Shown here: positions 8,870 to 19,300 of the stretch, piece after piece
Layout of the letters: each line of letters starts with the position of its first letter
How positions within the stretch are numbered: position 1 is the first letter of the stretch
Source: Hymenobacter yonginensis
GTDB lineage: Bacteria; Bacteroidota; Bacteroidia; Cytophagales; Hymenobacteraceae
NCBI RefSeq assembly: GCF_027625995.1
Contig: NZ_CP115396.1
Location: forward strand, 2,356,001 to 2,420,000
Direction: 5' to 3'
Length of the DNA stretch: 64,000 bases
Program-made: the position numbers and the translations under genes
Notes under the pieces: generated by a model
The model's database searches: none
What the model saw: only the letters and a program-made list of their open reading frames with translations
Told to the model about the DNA's origin: nothing

Positions 8870-9280
8870 ATGGACGTTACTTCTTCTGACGTACACGTAG
8901 AAAGTGCCCGGATTCAGCGACAGATAGAGGACTATCTGGGGCTGGGCCCGGGCAACCTGCTGTTTGAGTTCCGGCAGCTGGACGGGCAGACCCGCCTGGA
9001 CCTGATTACCGTGAACCCACGGCACCAGCAGAGCTTCCTGTTTCGCTATGAAACCGGTTACGACAAGCTGGACGCCCTGCGCCGGATGCTGGCTTACGTG
9101 CAGCGCTACCGCGACGAGGAAAGCTCCTTCACGCTGCAATGGCGCGCCCGCGGCGAGAAGGAATTACAGACGTCCTACTTCCGGGCCCACAATGCCTACG
9201 AAGCGCTGGATAAGCTTTACTTCGGCCGCGACCTGAACACAATCACCGTGTTCAGTGTTGTATTGAATCCATCTTCGTAG
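8870..9280 (+). CDS. Conserved-looking protein between iscU and iscA
   Basis: The 136-residue soluble protein has no motif I recognise. It begins with a charged helix, contains several aromatic-rich beta-like stretches (LLFEFRQL, SFLFRYETGY, SFTLQWRARG), and ends with ALDKLYFGRDLNTITVFSVVL. There is no signal peptide or membrane segment, and only one Cys-free surface, so it is unlikely to bind a cluster by itself. Its position inside the isc cluster, with matching base composition, suggests an accessory role or simple co-transcription; neither is shown. It is followed by iscA after 85 nt. Confidence 0.65.
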   Translation: MDVTSSDVHVESARIQRQIEDYLGLGPGNLLFEFRQLDGQTRLDLITVNPRHQQSFLFRYETGYDKLDALRRMLAYVQRYRDEESSFTLQWRARGEKELQTSYFRAHNAYEALDKLYFGRDLNTITVFSVVLNPSS

Positions 9281-9365
9281 CAATACGCGGCCGCCACAAC
9301 GCGGCACCGCAGCGTAGCGGCCGCTTTTCCGGCTGCTCAAGCACTTCATACCAAGTACCAACGCC

Positions 9366-9692
9366 ATGATTACCGTTTCTGAAAAAGCTAAAGCGAAAGT
9401 AGAAAGCCTCATGCGCGACGCAGAGCTGGATTCTACCTACCGTCTGCGGGCCTCCGTGGCCGGTGGTGGCTGCTCGGGCCTGAGCTACAAGCTCGACTTC
9501 GACAACGAAGTGAAGCACATGGACCAGGAGTTTGAGGACAAGGGCGTGCGGGTAGTGGTAGACATGAAAAGCTTCCTCTACTTGGCCGGCACCGAACTGG
9601 ACTTCTCCGACGGCCTCAATGGCAAGGGCTTCTACTTCGACAACCCCAACGCCTCCCGCACCTGCGGCTGCGGCGAGAGTTTCTCGGTATAG
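9366..9692 (+). CDS. iscA: HesB/IscA-type Fe-S carrier
   Basis: The 108-residue protein is an A-type iron-sulfur carrier that passes clusters to apo-proteins. The three invariant cysteines are present as C36 (GGGCSGLSY) and C100-x-C102 (the C-terminal CGCGESF motif). Length and spacing match IscA/SufA/ErpA, which sequence alone does not separate; the isc neighbours favour iscA. It is the last gene of the cluster and is followed 30 nt later by a strong hairpin. Confidence 0.92.
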   Translation: MITVSEKAKAKVESLMRDAELDSTYRLRASVAGGGCSGLSYKLDFDNEVKHMDQEFEDKGVRVVVDMKSFLYLAGTELDFSDGLNGKGFYFDNPNASRTCGCGESFSV

Positions 9693-9721
9693 CGACACAG
9701 CCTTGCCGGTCAGCTGTTCGG

Positions 9722-9760
9722 GCAACAGGGCCTCTTCCAAACCGGGAGAGGCCCTGTTGC
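9722..9760 (+). terminator. Hairpin ending the isc cluster
   Basis: A 17-bp stem (9722-9738 with 9744-9760, one T-G wobble) closes on a 5-nt loop. It starts 30 nt after the iscA stop. The T-run is missing, but stem length supports a terminator or a strong 3' barrier. Confidence 0.7.
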
Positions 9761-9834
9761 ATAAACAGCCAGGCGCTCCGCTTCCCTTGGTTGCGCCATT
9801 TCAGTAGCCGCCCTGCTCCCCCGCCTGAGTTATT

Positions 9835-10008
9835 GGAAACGTCATCCGCACGCGTGGAAACGTGGCGCGCACGGATGGAAATACTGAGCGCACGGGTGAA
9901 AACGTCACGTGCATAGGTGGAAACACGGCGCGTATGGGTAGCGCCCTTGCGCGCACGAGTGGAAACACGACGCGTAGGGGTAGCTACCGGGCGGCAATGG
10001 CCGGAAAC
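9835..10008. repeat. 21-bp minisatellite, about eight units
   Basis: Units start at 9835, 9856, 9877, 9898, 9919, 9940, 9961, 9982 and 10003, exactly 21 bp apart. Most begin GGAAAC or a one-base variant and continue with GCGCNCACGGGT-like sequence; units at 9940 and 9982 are the most degenerate, and the last is only a partial copy. Because 21 bp is seven codons, open frames read through as heptapeptides on both strands, but none looks like a real protein. The array ends 50 nt before the next ATG. Confidence 0.85.
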
Positions 10009-10057
10009 GAGTTTATCAGTCCCTTTTTTCCAGTACACATCTCCCCTATTATTTGCC

Positions 10058-10741
10058 ATGCAAAACGATTTGATTGAGGCCCGCCTGCGGCGCGACACCA
10101 CCCTGCTGGCGTTTCTGCAGGAACAGAAAGCGCAGTATGCCGACTTGGAAGAGGATATAGCCAGCCCCCGCGAGCTGCTTGGACGCAGCCTAGCGCAGGC
10201 CCAGGCCCTGTCGGCGCAAGTACTGGAGGCCGACTCCGACAGCAGCACCAGCCGCAAGCGTGGCCTCCGCCGCCAGCTCACCGAACTGCTCAAGCGCTTG
10301 GCAGTAAGCCTGAAAGCGGCCGGCACCGCCACCGGCGACTTGCGCCTGCAGGCGCTGGCAGGCCAGCCCGGCCAGCTCACCAAACTCCCCGAAGCCACCT
10401 TTGCCGAGGAAGCCCGCCGCCTACTGAGTCTGGTGCCCGAGCGCAGCGCCGCGCTGGCTAAGCGCCGCTTCCTGCCCGAGCACTACCAGCAGGCGCAGAA
10501 GCTGCTACAGGAGCTGCGCGCAGCGGCCACCGAAGGCCGCCTCCACGACACCGCCGGCGCCGCCGGCCGCCAGGGTCTGGAACGCCTCATCAAAGAAAAC
10601 GCCCGCCTCGTGGCCCGCCTCACCGACCTTCTGGCCGTGTACGCGCCCGATGCCCCCGACTTCTGGAACGCCTACAAAGCCGCAGCCCGCGTGGTGAAGC
10701 GCGGCGGCCAGGACGGCCCCGACGATACCACTAAACAGTAA
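10058..10741 (+). CDS. Alpha-helical protein of unknown function
   Basis: The 227-residue protein starts at ATG 10058; an in-frame GTG at 9917 would translate the minisatellite and is rejected. It is rich in Ala, Leu, Arg and Glu, with heptad-like helices throughout (DLIEARLRRDTTLLAFLQEQ at the N-terminus and a C-terminal helix ending in a charged tail). There is no signal peptide, membrane segment, Cys or recognised motif. It may be a coiled-coil bundle. It stands alone, downstream of the 21-bp repeat and convergent with the first T9SS gene. Function is not recognised. Confidence 0.6.
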   Translation: MQNDLIEARLRRDTTLLAFLQEQKAQYADLEEDIASPRELLGRSLAQAQALSAQVLEADSDSSTSRKRGLRRQLTELLKRLAVSLKAAGTATGDLRLQALAGQPGQLTKLPEATFAEEARRLLSLVPERSAALAKRRFLPEHYQQAQKLLQELRAAATEGRLHDTAGAAGRQGLERLIKENARLVARLTDLLAVYAPDAPDFWNAYKAAARVVKRGGQDGPDDTTKQ

Positions 10742-10897
10742 ACCGTTGCCGTTGCGGGCCGTGCCAGCGCAGTAGTGGGCTCATCATACCAAGTAGGCAG
10801 CTATGAGTAATTGGCATGATGACAATGGTTAAAACGTATCAATCAGTTGATCGAACCAGATCTAACGCCTGATTACGTGTGTCTATCTACTCAGTAT

Positions 10898-10945
10898 CAA
10901 AGCACAACGCCCCTTCCACTGCAGTGGAAGGGGCGTTGTGCTTTG
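10898..10945. terminator. 48-bp perfect palindrome, bidirectional terminator
   Basis: Bases 10898-10921 are the exact reverse complement of 10922-10945, centred on CTGCAG. It lies between two convergent genes and can serve both. Short A and T runs flank the stem on each side. Confidence 0.75.
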
Positions 10946-10952
10946 CCTGGGC

Positions 10953-10978
10953 GCCTTGGCAACAGCTGTTGCCAAGGC
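10953..10978. terminator. 26-bp perfect palindrome beside the first
   Basis: Bases 10953-10978 form a second perfect palindrome centred on CAGCTG, only 7 nt from the first and 10 nt from the stop of the T9SS gene. It probably helps terminate the minus-strand transcript. Confidence 0.6.
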
Positions 10979-10988
10979 TTCTGAACGG

Positions 10989-13900
10989 CTAGTCCTGCTT
11001 GGTGAACTTGCGCACCACGCGGCCGGCAGCCGTTGTGACCTCCAGGTGGTAGAGGCCAGCGGGCAGCGACGCTACGTTCAGCGCGGCACTGCCGGTGCTG
11101 GTGCGGCCTTCCAGCAGCACGGCCCCGATGGTGCTTAGCACGCGGTAGGTAGCCTCCGGCGCGGGCGCTACCACCTGCAGCTCCGTGTGGGCGGGGTTAG
11201 GATAAAGGGCCAGCTCCTTGCCAGCGGCTACGGCCACCACCGGCGAGAACGACGCCTGACCGTTGGTGTCTACCTGGCGCAGGCGGTAGTAGGCCGTGGC
11301 GGGCAGCGGCTGCCGGTCGAGGGCGGAGTAGGTGTGGCGCTGGGCGGTGGTGCCCTGGCCGGCTACCGTGGCCAGGGTGCGGAACTGCGCGCCGTCGGCG
11401 GAGCGCTGCACCTCGAAGCGGGCGTTGTTTTTCTCGGAAGCCGTAGCCCAGTCCAGGCGCACGGCGTTGGCCTGCCGTTGGGCCGTGAAGCGTATCAGCT
11501 CCACGGGCAACGGATTGGTGCCGGGCGTCTGGTTGCCGAGCGTGAAGATGTTCTGCAGGTTGAAGTCGGCGGCAAAAGCATCGGAGATGATGGCGCCCGT
11601 GGGGTTGCCGGTACCGCCGCTGCTCTGGCCCCGGTCTTCGTACGCAGCCCCATTCACGGAGCGCAGCACCCGCAGGAACGCCGGATCATTTACGCCGTCG
11701 TCGGTGCCGTAGGTGAGCGTAACCTGGGCCGCCGTTACAGCCGCCGTGCCCGACAGGCGGTTGAGCGTGTAGTAGCGCACCAGCGAGCGGCGCGTAATGT
11801 TGCCCGGCAGGCCGAAGTCCGGCGAGGCTTCATTGATAACCTCCATTTGGTAGATGGCGGTACCAGTCTGGCTCACGTTGAGAGTGAAGGGCCGCACGAT
11901 GCCGTCTTTACCAATTGGGAACGTGCGGTTGGTGGCTCCATCGTACTCCCAGGCCAACGGGCCATCCACAAAGCTGGTAGAGGTGATAGTAGGCGTGGCC
12001 GGCACGATGCTGGCCGAAGAGCGCAGCGTTAGCAGGTTGGCGCTGGTCGTGAGCAGGCGGCCCTGCGTCAGGAGCAGCGCACTTTCTACCGTGGCCATGC
12101 CCTGCACGGCTACCACCTCGGCGGCCGAAGGCAGGTTCACTTCTACGTCGTAGTAGTTGCCGGCGCGCAGCGCAAACTGCTCATCGATGAAGCGCGGCCG
12201 GCCAACTACGGCACCCCAGCCGCTACCCACCCGAATCCCGTCGATAACCAGGTTCTGGTTGCTGGAGTTCTGGCGCAATACCACCGAGTTGATATCCACC
12301 TCCGTGGAGCCGCTGCCGCCGAAGGTGATAGGGAAGTCGGCAACCTGCGGCACGGCGGGCTCCACCACAGGCGTGTTCTGGTCGAGCACGTAGAGGCGCA
12401 GCACGTCGTCGTTGGTGCCCGGGTTGCGGGTGTAGCGAATCACGACGGTGTAGGTCTGGCCGAAGGTGTAAGCCAGCGGCCCGCTGCCATCGGCCGCGTA
12501 GTTGATTAGGGTATTGCTGCCGCCGGTGCTGCCAGCAAAGCTCACCCCGATGTTGTAGCCGGGGCCGCCGGAGTTGGCGCGGAAGTGAATACGGCCCCGG
12601 GTGTCGCCGTTGCCAGCGCCCGAAAGGCTGAAATAGTAGTCATCATTGCTTCCAATGCCATTGGCGCCCATGTTCACAAGGAACGAGGTGTAGAGCGTAC
12701 CGGCCGTGAGACCGGGCGAGAAGGTCCGGCGCACGTCTTGGCCGTCGGCGTCGAGCTTGGCGGCAGTACCCAGGCTGGGCGTACCGTACTGGCTGGCGCT
12801 CAAGCTCAGGTTGTCGGTCTGGATGACGTTGGTAGTGGTGCCACCGCCGAATGAGGTCCAGTTGCCAGTGCTGGTGAGCGTGGTGCCCAGCGGATAATCG
12901 AAGGCTTCCTCCATGTACAGTTCGCCGGGGCCGGTGGTGGCTACCGGGGCGCTGGTGGCAGCGCTGTTGTTGTCGGTGGGGCTGGTCAGGTAGTTGGTGT
13001 TGCCACCGGTACCGTTGTATTCCAGCAAGCGGAAGTAGTACGTCACGCCGGGAGTCAGGCCCGTTACCGTCACGCCGGGAGCGTTGGCCGTGCTGCGCAG
13101 CACCACGTAGTTCTGGCTCCCGATTTCGCTGCCCGCCCCGAAGGCCGGGCTGGGCGTGTAGGCAATACCGTCGATGGGGTCGGCGGTGACGGGAGCAGCT
13201 TGCCGCACTACCAGCAGGCGGCCGGAACCGTCGCCGGCCGTCACGTTCACGCGGATGGACGTGCTGGTGATGGCGCCGAAGCTGATGGTGCCCACTGTGG
13301 CAGGCTCGGCCGCCAGCGTGGCCGGGGCCGTTACGGTGCCCGACACCGCTACCGACACCGAGAAACCGCCGCTGACGTTGGTGACATTGCCCGCGCTGTA
13401 GCTGCCGGCGGCAATGGTGTTGCGCAGACGCACAAAAATGGTCTGGTTGACGCTGCCACTGCTGCGCACCACCGTCAGCGACGATGCGTAGGTGCCGGCG
13501 GCGGCAGTGGCAACCTCGTAGCCGTTCGGAGCCGTCACTACCACGTCGGCCACGAGGCCCGAGCCGGTGAGTTGGTAGCTCTGGGCGGCCGAGTTCTGGC
13601 CTACCGTGGCCGTGAAGCCGGCAAGGGAAGTTGGGTTGGCCACCAGGCCGGGAGCCGCATTCACGGTGCCTTGCAGCGCAATCTGCACCGGGGCCGCTAC
13701 GCTGGCCGAGTTGTTGTCTAGGTTGCCGGTGAAGGTGCCCTGGTTCACGCCGGTCAGGCGCACGAAGATGGTGGTGGTGGCGACGTTGCCGCTGCCGTTG
13801 GTGGGCAGCGTAAACGAGCTGGTGTACGCCCCACCCGCGGTGGTAGCCGCCTCGAAGCCGGCCGGCGTCGAAACCACGATGCCGTTGTTGCCCAGGCCGT

Positions 13901-16142
13901 CGCCGCGCACGGTGTAGGTCTGGGTGGCCGAGGGCGTACCCTGCGAAGTGCTGAAGCCCGAGAGGCTGGTGACGGAAGCCGTGATGCTGGGCGTGGCCAC
14001 CACCGTGAAGGCCGGGCCGGTAGCCGTGTTGGTGCCATCTGTTACGCTGACTGCCTGGGCGCCGGCCGGAGTGCCGAGAGCCACGGTAGCCGTGAGCTGG
14101 GTGGCGCTGACCAGCGTGAAGCCACTGGCGGGCGTAGTGCCGAACAGGACCCCGGTAATGCCGGTGAGGTTGCCCCCATTCACCGTAACCACCGTACCCG
14201 TGGGCCCGCTGGTAGGTGTGATGCTAGAAATGAAGGGCGTGGTGGCACCAAAATCCGCAATCCGTACATCATCAATGTTGATACGCGGGTTATTGCCCGT
14301 TGACAGATTGGTGCTTGCAATACGAATCAGGACTGTGCCTGGCACATTCAGCGTATAGGAATAGAGCGCCAGTGTATTCAACCCCAGTGTAGCAGGGGTA
14401 CCACTTACTGGAGTGAAGGTAGTACCACCATCCGTAGAATAGGAAATGGCAAAGCTGTTATCAGTGCTGGCATCCGAGCCAAAGCGCGCCGCATAAAGGC
14501 TCAGTTCGCCAACACCGTTAGTTTTGGTGTACTCAATGTATCCTCCACCTCGGATTCGCACGTTTTGGCTGCCCCGAGGATTGTCATTGCCTGTAGTAGC
14601 TGTTAGCGCCTGAAAGAAAGTCCAATTGCCGGAAGGAAAGGCGGTGGCTGCGGCTGGGCTAACATATCCGGTGCCGGGCGTGGAGCCGGTTTCAAATGGC
14701 TCAAACACGCCTATGAAAGCTGCCGTTACGGTTCCCTGCACCACCCGAGAAGCGGAAACCGAACCGCTGGTAAAGGTGATGTTGCCGTTGAAGGTGCCGA
14801 TAGCAGCTCCGCTCAGCCGAACGAACACATTGCCACCAGCCGCCGGTAGCTGCAAAGTGTTGGTAGCCCCCGCGAAACTGCCGGACGTAGCCGACAGTTC
14901 GTAGCCGGCTGGTGCTACCACATCAATACCTGCCGATAAGCTCGTGCCCGTTACGGCAATGCTCTGCTGGGCAGATGGGGTGCCCTGCGTAGTGCTGAAG
15001 ACCAGAGTACCCGTGCCGGCATTGATGCTGGGCGTAGGAGCCGCCGTAACGGTGCCGCTTACCGCCTTCGTAACGTCGGTAGCGCCGGAGCTGCTGTGGG
15101 TCAGGTTGCCTACATACGAGTTACCAGCCACTGTGGTACTGGCCAGTCGCACAAAAACGCGGGTAGCCGCCACGGTAGCTCCCGTGCGGTCTAGCACCAA
15201 TGGGGTGCCCGCGGGAGCCACCGCAAACGTACCGGGTGTGTTGGAGCCAGCAGTAGTTTCCAGCGCCAGTTCGTAGCCGGTGGGTGCCACAATGCTGATG
15301 CCGTCAGTCAGATTAGCACCCGAGACGGTGTAGCTCTGCGCGGCAGAAGCAGTTCCTTCAGTAGTCATGAAGGTTAGCGCGGCAGCAGAGGAAAGGGTGA
15401 TGGTGGGGGTTGTTGTAGTGCCATTTGTATAGCTCAATTGGAAGTCGTCGATTGCATGTGTATCTCTACTTCCAGAGCCTGTGCTACCTGCGAGGGCCAC
15501 AATACGTATCCAAACAGGTCCTGCTAAATTATTTAGGCTACTTCCAAATGAAATAGATATTGGAGTTGTGCCAAATGTCGTTGCTGTAATTGGACTTCCT
15601 ACTTGTGTAAAGGAGGAAGGGTTCGCACCCACTGCATATTCAACTACAAACGTGGTCGAGCGTGCTTGCTCATCCAAAAGCTGAAACTTAAAGTCTGCGC
15701 TTACAGCTGAAATATTTGTGGTATTAGCTATTTGCAATACAAAAGCTGCACCTGGGTCGAATCCACCAGAACCCGCTTGCCTAAGTCCAAAAGCACGGTC
15801 AGTTGAAGCATTCTGTGCTGCTGTATTTGCGCTCGAAGTAAGTCCATCAGCAGACGCGACATTACGGAAGTTACCAGTCGCATTAGCCCAAGTATTAGCA
15901 GTAGCGCTTAGAGTGCTTGTTGATCCTAAATTGCTACTGCTAGCCCCCGTTCTCCCTGTCCAACCAGTAGGATAGCCACTTGCAATTCCGTCGAAAGTTT
16001 CGGTGTATAAAGTTCCCGTAAGTGTGACCTGCCCCCACCCTACTACCGGGCTCAGCAACAGCAAGAACACAAACAACGTCCGCCAAACGGGGCCGGAACG
16101 GGTGGCGAATGAGCGAGTAACTGGTGCGACCATATGCAACAA
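10989..16142 (-). CDS. Giant secreted protein with T9SS sorting domain
   Basis: The 1717-residue protein has a signal peptide ending at VVGWGQ; starts at 16142 or 16133 fit equally well. An N-terminal jelly-roll-like domain begins LYTETFDGI (about 45-235). Repeated Ig-like modules of about 95 residues follow, marked by S-x-x-Q-x-Y-x-V and GYELA/GFEAA patterns. An IPT/TIG domain with ITPTSGPTGTVVTV lies near the middle, and further Ig/Fn3 and jelly-roll modules follow. The C-terminus (about 1645-1717) is a type A T9SS sorting domain with LYPNPA and SLPAGLYHLEV, so export through T9SS and cell-surface anchoring or release are predicted. No catalytic motif was seen; adhesion is inferred. The N-terminal third of the gene is AT-richer than the rest. 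Confidence 0.85.
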   Translation of the reverse strand: MLHMVAPVTRSFATRSGPVWRTLFVFLLLLSPVVGWGQVTLTGTLYTETFDGIASGYPTGWTGRTGASSSNLGSTSTLSATANTWANATGNFRNVASADGLTSSANTAAQNASTDRAFGLRQAGSGGFDPGAAFVLQIANTTNISAVSADFKFQLLDEQARSTTFVVEYAVGANPSSFTQVGSPITATTFGTTPISISFGSSLNNLAGPVWIRIVALAGSTGSGSRDTHAIDDFQLSYTNGTTTTPTITLSSAAALTFMTTEGTASAAQSYTVSGANLTDGISIVAPTGYELALETTAGSNTPGTFAVAPAGTPLVLDRTGATVAATRVFVRLASTTVAGNSYVGNLTHSSSGATDVTKAVSGTVTAAPTPSINAGTGTLVFSTTQGTPSAQQSIAVTGTSLSAGIDVVAPAGYELSATSGSFAGATNTLQLPAAGGNVFVRLSGAAIGTFNGNITFTSGSVSASRVVQGTVTAAFIGVFEPFETGSTPGTGYVSPAAATAFPSGNWTFFQALTATTGNDNPRGSQNVRIRGGGYIEYTKTNGVGELSLYAARFGSDASTDNSFAISYSTDGGTTFTPVSGTPATLGLNTLALYSYTLNVPGTVLIRIASTNLSTGNNPRINIDDVRIADFGATTPFISSITPTSGPTGTVVTVNGGNLTGITGVLFGTTPASGFTLVSATQLTATVALGTPAGAQAVSVTDGTNTATGPAFTVVATPSITASVTSLSGFSTSQGTPSATQTYTVRGDGLGNNGIVVSTPAGFEAATTAGGAYTSSFTLPTNGSGNVATTTIFVRLTGVNQGTFTGNLDNNSASVAAPVQIALQGTVNAAPGLVANPTSLAGFTATVGQNSAAQSYQLTGSGLVADVVVTAPNGYEVATAAAGTYASSLTVVRSSGSVNQTIFVRLRNTIAAGSYSAGNVTNVSGGFSVSVAVSGTVTAPATLAAEPATVGTISFGAITSTSIRVNVTAGDGSGRLLVVRQAAPVTADPIDGIAYTPSPAFGAGSEIGSQNYVVLRSTANAPGVTVTGLTPGVTYYFRLLEYNGTGGNTNYLTSPTDNNSAATSAPVATTGPGELYMEEAFDYPLGTTLTSTGNWTSFGGGTTTNVIQTDNLSLSASQYGTPSLGTAAKLDADGQDVRRTFSPGLTAGTLYTSFLVNMGANGIGSNDDYYFSLSGAGNGDTRGRIHFRANSGGPGYNIGVSFAGSTGGSNTLINYAADGSGPLAYTFGQTYTVVIRYTRNPGTNDDVLRLYVLDQNTPVVEPAVPQVADFPITFGGSGSTEVDINSVVLRQNSSNQNLVIDGIRVGSGWGAVVGRPRFIDEQFALRAGNYYDVEVNLPSAAEVVAVQGMATVESALLLTQGRLLTTSANLLTLRSSASIVPATPTITSTSFVDGPLAWEYDGATNRTFPIGKDGIVRPFTLNVSQTGTAIYQMEVINEASPDFGLPGNITRRSLVRYYTLNRLSGTAAVTAAQVTLTYGTDDGVNDPAFLRVLRSVNGAAYEDRGQSSGGTGNPTGAIISDAFAADFNLQNIFTLGNQTPGTNPLPVELIRFTAQRQANAVRLDWATASEKNNARFEVQRSADGAQFRTLATVAGQGTTAQRHTYSALDRQPLPATAYYRLRQVDTNGQASFSPVVAVAAGKELALYPNPAHTELQVVAPAPEATYRVLSTIGAVLLEGRTSTGSAALNVASLPAGLYHLEVTTAAGRVVRKFTKQD

Positions 16143-16177
16143 AGGTGAAAGATGTAGTAGACGAAGGTGTGCAACCC

Positions 16178-16209
16178 CAAAGGTACAAGTTATTCAGGGA
16201 GTAGTACAA
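16178..16209 (-). promoter_or_regulatory. Candidate promoter of the giant T9SS gene
   Basis: Read on the minus strand, TTG (16207-16209), 21 nt and TACCTTTG (16178-16185) approximate the Bacteroidota promoter (TTG-N19-TAnnTTTG). It lies 36 nt upstream of the start codon. The spacing is two longer than usual. Confidence 0.5.
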
Positions 16210-16244
16210 CATACTACATATTAAGGAATCATTACAGATCCGGC

Positions 16245-16284
16245 CAAAAAAAAAGCCTCCCGCAGCTGCGGAAGGCTTTTTTTT
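16245..16284. terminator. Bidirectional intrinsic terminator
   Basis: A GC stem centred on CAGCTG is bordered by nine A residues on one side and eight T residues on the other. It ends transcription of the 16316-19675 gene and could block readthrough in either direction. Confidence 0.85.
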
Positions 16285-16315
16285 GGAGCGGAGCGGCGAG
16301 GGCCGCGCCGGTAGC

Positions 16316-19300
16316 TTAGTTCTTCACCACTTTGCGGGTCACCTGCTGGTCGCCGGTGCCTACAGTCACCATGTAGGTGCCAGCGGGCATCGAGGTCAGG
16401 TCCAGCTCGCCGGTTACGGGCAGGCTCTGCTCGCGCAGCACCCGGCCGGTCAGGTCGGCGATACGAACGCGCAGGCCTTCGGCGGTCGTAGCCTGGGGCA
16501 GGGCCACCGTCAGCTTGCCCGAAGTTGGGTTCGGGTAGAAGCTAGCCTCAGTGAGGCCCGCGTTCTTCACCGTTACTACCGGCGAGTACGAGAACTTGCC
16601 GTCGGTGTCAATCTGCTTGAGACGGTAGTAGCTCAGGCCGGCCAGTGGGCGGGCATCTACGGCATCGTAGGTGCTACGGGCGCTGGTGGTGCCGTTGCCT
16701 TTCTTGAACAAGATGGTCGAGAACTCGCGGCCATCCTGGCTACGCTGTACTTCAAAGCCCTGGTTGTTGCGCTCCGAAGCCGTTACCCAGTTCAGGTTCA
16801 CCTGGCCGTTGCGAAGCTGAGCCGTGAAGCTTTTCAGCTCCACTGGCAGCGGTACTTGTGGTTGGTTGTTGGGAACACGATAATTCTCTGCATTGAGAAG
16901 AGCATCATCGTTGAACTCAAATGAATAGAAGTAATATACTACACCGGGAGTCAGGTTGCCCACGGTAAAGTTATTAGCTGCGCCACTGAATACTACATAC
17001 GTATTAGTGCTGGCTTCAATTGCAGTTCCAGAGCCAAATTGGTAGGCACCCGACACTGTTACACCTGGATTGAAATTCTGCTTGGGCTGAGGAAACAGGT
17101 TGGTAGGCAATTGCTGGTAGGTAGTAGTTGCAATAACCAAGCGGTTCTGACCATAGCTAGTGCCAGCAGGTGGTGAACTCAAATTGAAAGTAATGGTGGC
17201 GGTGCTAGAGTTGATATCACGCGCAATCACGGCTGTTGATTGAGCTGTCGGTACTGGAGCAATAGCAAATCCTTGTACACGCCCGTTGCCACTTGTCAAA
17301 ACAAAGAAGTTACCTGAATTCAGCGAGCTGTTTCGCACTTCCAATTCCTGTGCTGAAGCTCCTACACGAGTTGGAGCGTAGCGTACCTGAATTTGTTGTG
17401 AGAAATTACCATTAGCATCTGGTGTGATGGTCGCGATTTTGCTGTAAGATGCTCCGTTGTTAAGTGAAAGCTCATACTGAGGTGTCTGCAACGGATTACG
17501 CGTTGGGTCATCGGTGTCGGCAGGGAAACGGATATCCACATTCCCACCCAAAAGGAAACCTTCAAGCAGAGCTGTTACTGGCGCTGTGGTGGTATTTTTC
17601 ACTACGTTATCACCAAAGGAACCCAGTAAGCGACTCAGTCGAATCGTTGGTTCGCTGATACCGGTAACAGAAACGTCACGGTCAGGAGCTGGCGAACTCG
17701 TCGCCCGAATAATGGCGTTGACGGTTAGAGCATTGTTGCCTGGCAGAAAGCGCAGATAAATCGGACGCTGAGTTACATTCCCTTGAACATCAGGAGTGAA
17801 AGTCAATTGATTAAAGAAATTGACATTGTCTTCCGAGACTTGAAAATACTGAGCCGATGGCCCTGTAGGAGCAATGGTGAGTGGTTGTAATAGATTAGTA
17901 CCTGCCAATAGAAATTGTTGAGCGACCGAAATGGAGTTTGGTCGCGTAGCGAAAGTAAAGCTGTTATTAGCAGGATTAGTGATGGAAATGTCCGATATAT
18001 TTCCATTAGAGGTTGCCGAAATTGGTACAACGACAGGAGATGCTGTTGCGCTCGTTACGGTAATATTTCCATTAAAGGTAGTTCCGCTAATGAGTGCTAC
18101 CAGTCGCACTTCTATTGAAGTTGGCACTACTGTAGTACCAGTCCGCGGTACTACTAATGCATCACTTGTAAAAGCCCCACCTGCTGAAGCATTCCGAATC
18201 TGTACATTGGCAGAAGGTGTCAGTGTAATATTATCTGTCAAGCCAGTACCACTAACTGTCAGCTGCCGGGTATCACCTGAGCCACTTGCGGTAATATTAC
18301 CGAATGCCAGAGAGGCTGGCGAAACATTAATTGTAGCTCCAGGGGTTGGAGCAGTACCAATGCCTGTTACACTCACTAGTTGAGTTGGAGCACCCTGGGC
18401 GGATACCTGAACGTTGCCATTAGCAGTTCCGGCGGCCGTAGGGACAAATTGTACATCTATTTGCGTAGATCCAACAGTTCCTCCTACCGGCGTAAGCGTA
18501 ACACTGGAGCCAAAAACATTGGTACCAGTGCGTACTTGATAACCTGAAGGGGCAGCTACTGTCACAGGGTTAGCACCCAAGTTATTGCCGCTTACCGTGA
18601 AGCTCTGGGGAGACGATGCGTTGCCTACAACCACAGACCCAAAGTCAAGGGTACCATTAGTAGAGACTGCCAATGTAGCAGGGGCTGTTTGTCCTACACC
18701 AGATACACCCACAGAAGCGGTGGTAGCCCCTGTGCTCGAAAACTGAACATTATCTACATAGTTGCCAGTAGCAGTAGGGAGAAACCGTACAAAAACAGAC
18801 GTACTAGTGCTACCGTCTATTTTTCTTGCCAAAGTCACAGTCGAAGTATATGTTCCGGTAGATGTGAGAGACACTTGAAATCCTGCAGGAGCGGCTACCG
18901 TAATATCTTGATTCAAATAGACAGCATTAACATCTATCCTTTGCGCGGCAGAGGCAGTGTTTACAGTTTGTCCACCGAACGAAAGCGCTTGTGGAGCTAC
19001 AAGAATGGTGGGAGTAGTAGTAGCGCTAAGAGTGACATCGTCTAACTGATACTGACGCGCTTGGGCCTGAGTATTGTTCAAACGGATAAAGCGCAACTGT
19101 AGAAAGCGCTGGTCACTAGCAGGCAGGGCTGCTGGATTTAGAACGAATGCGTTCCAAGTTCCTGGCGTAATGCCTGATACAGGAGTGTAGGGAACATTAG
19201 TGTCATACACCGAATATGAAGCAGCATCTACCGATGACGCTAGATTTAAACGGAAAGCATTTCGCAGAGCAGCGATGGTCGTTGGACCACCTGCTGGAAT

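Noticed and set aside
9835-10008. CRISPR array
   Set aside because: Units are contiguous 21-mers without unique spacers, and no cas gene is present.
9862-10077. ORF made of heptapeptide repeats over the 21-bp array
   Set aside because: It follows directly from a 21-bp period in DNA; all frames give similar repeats and none has a plausible start or end.
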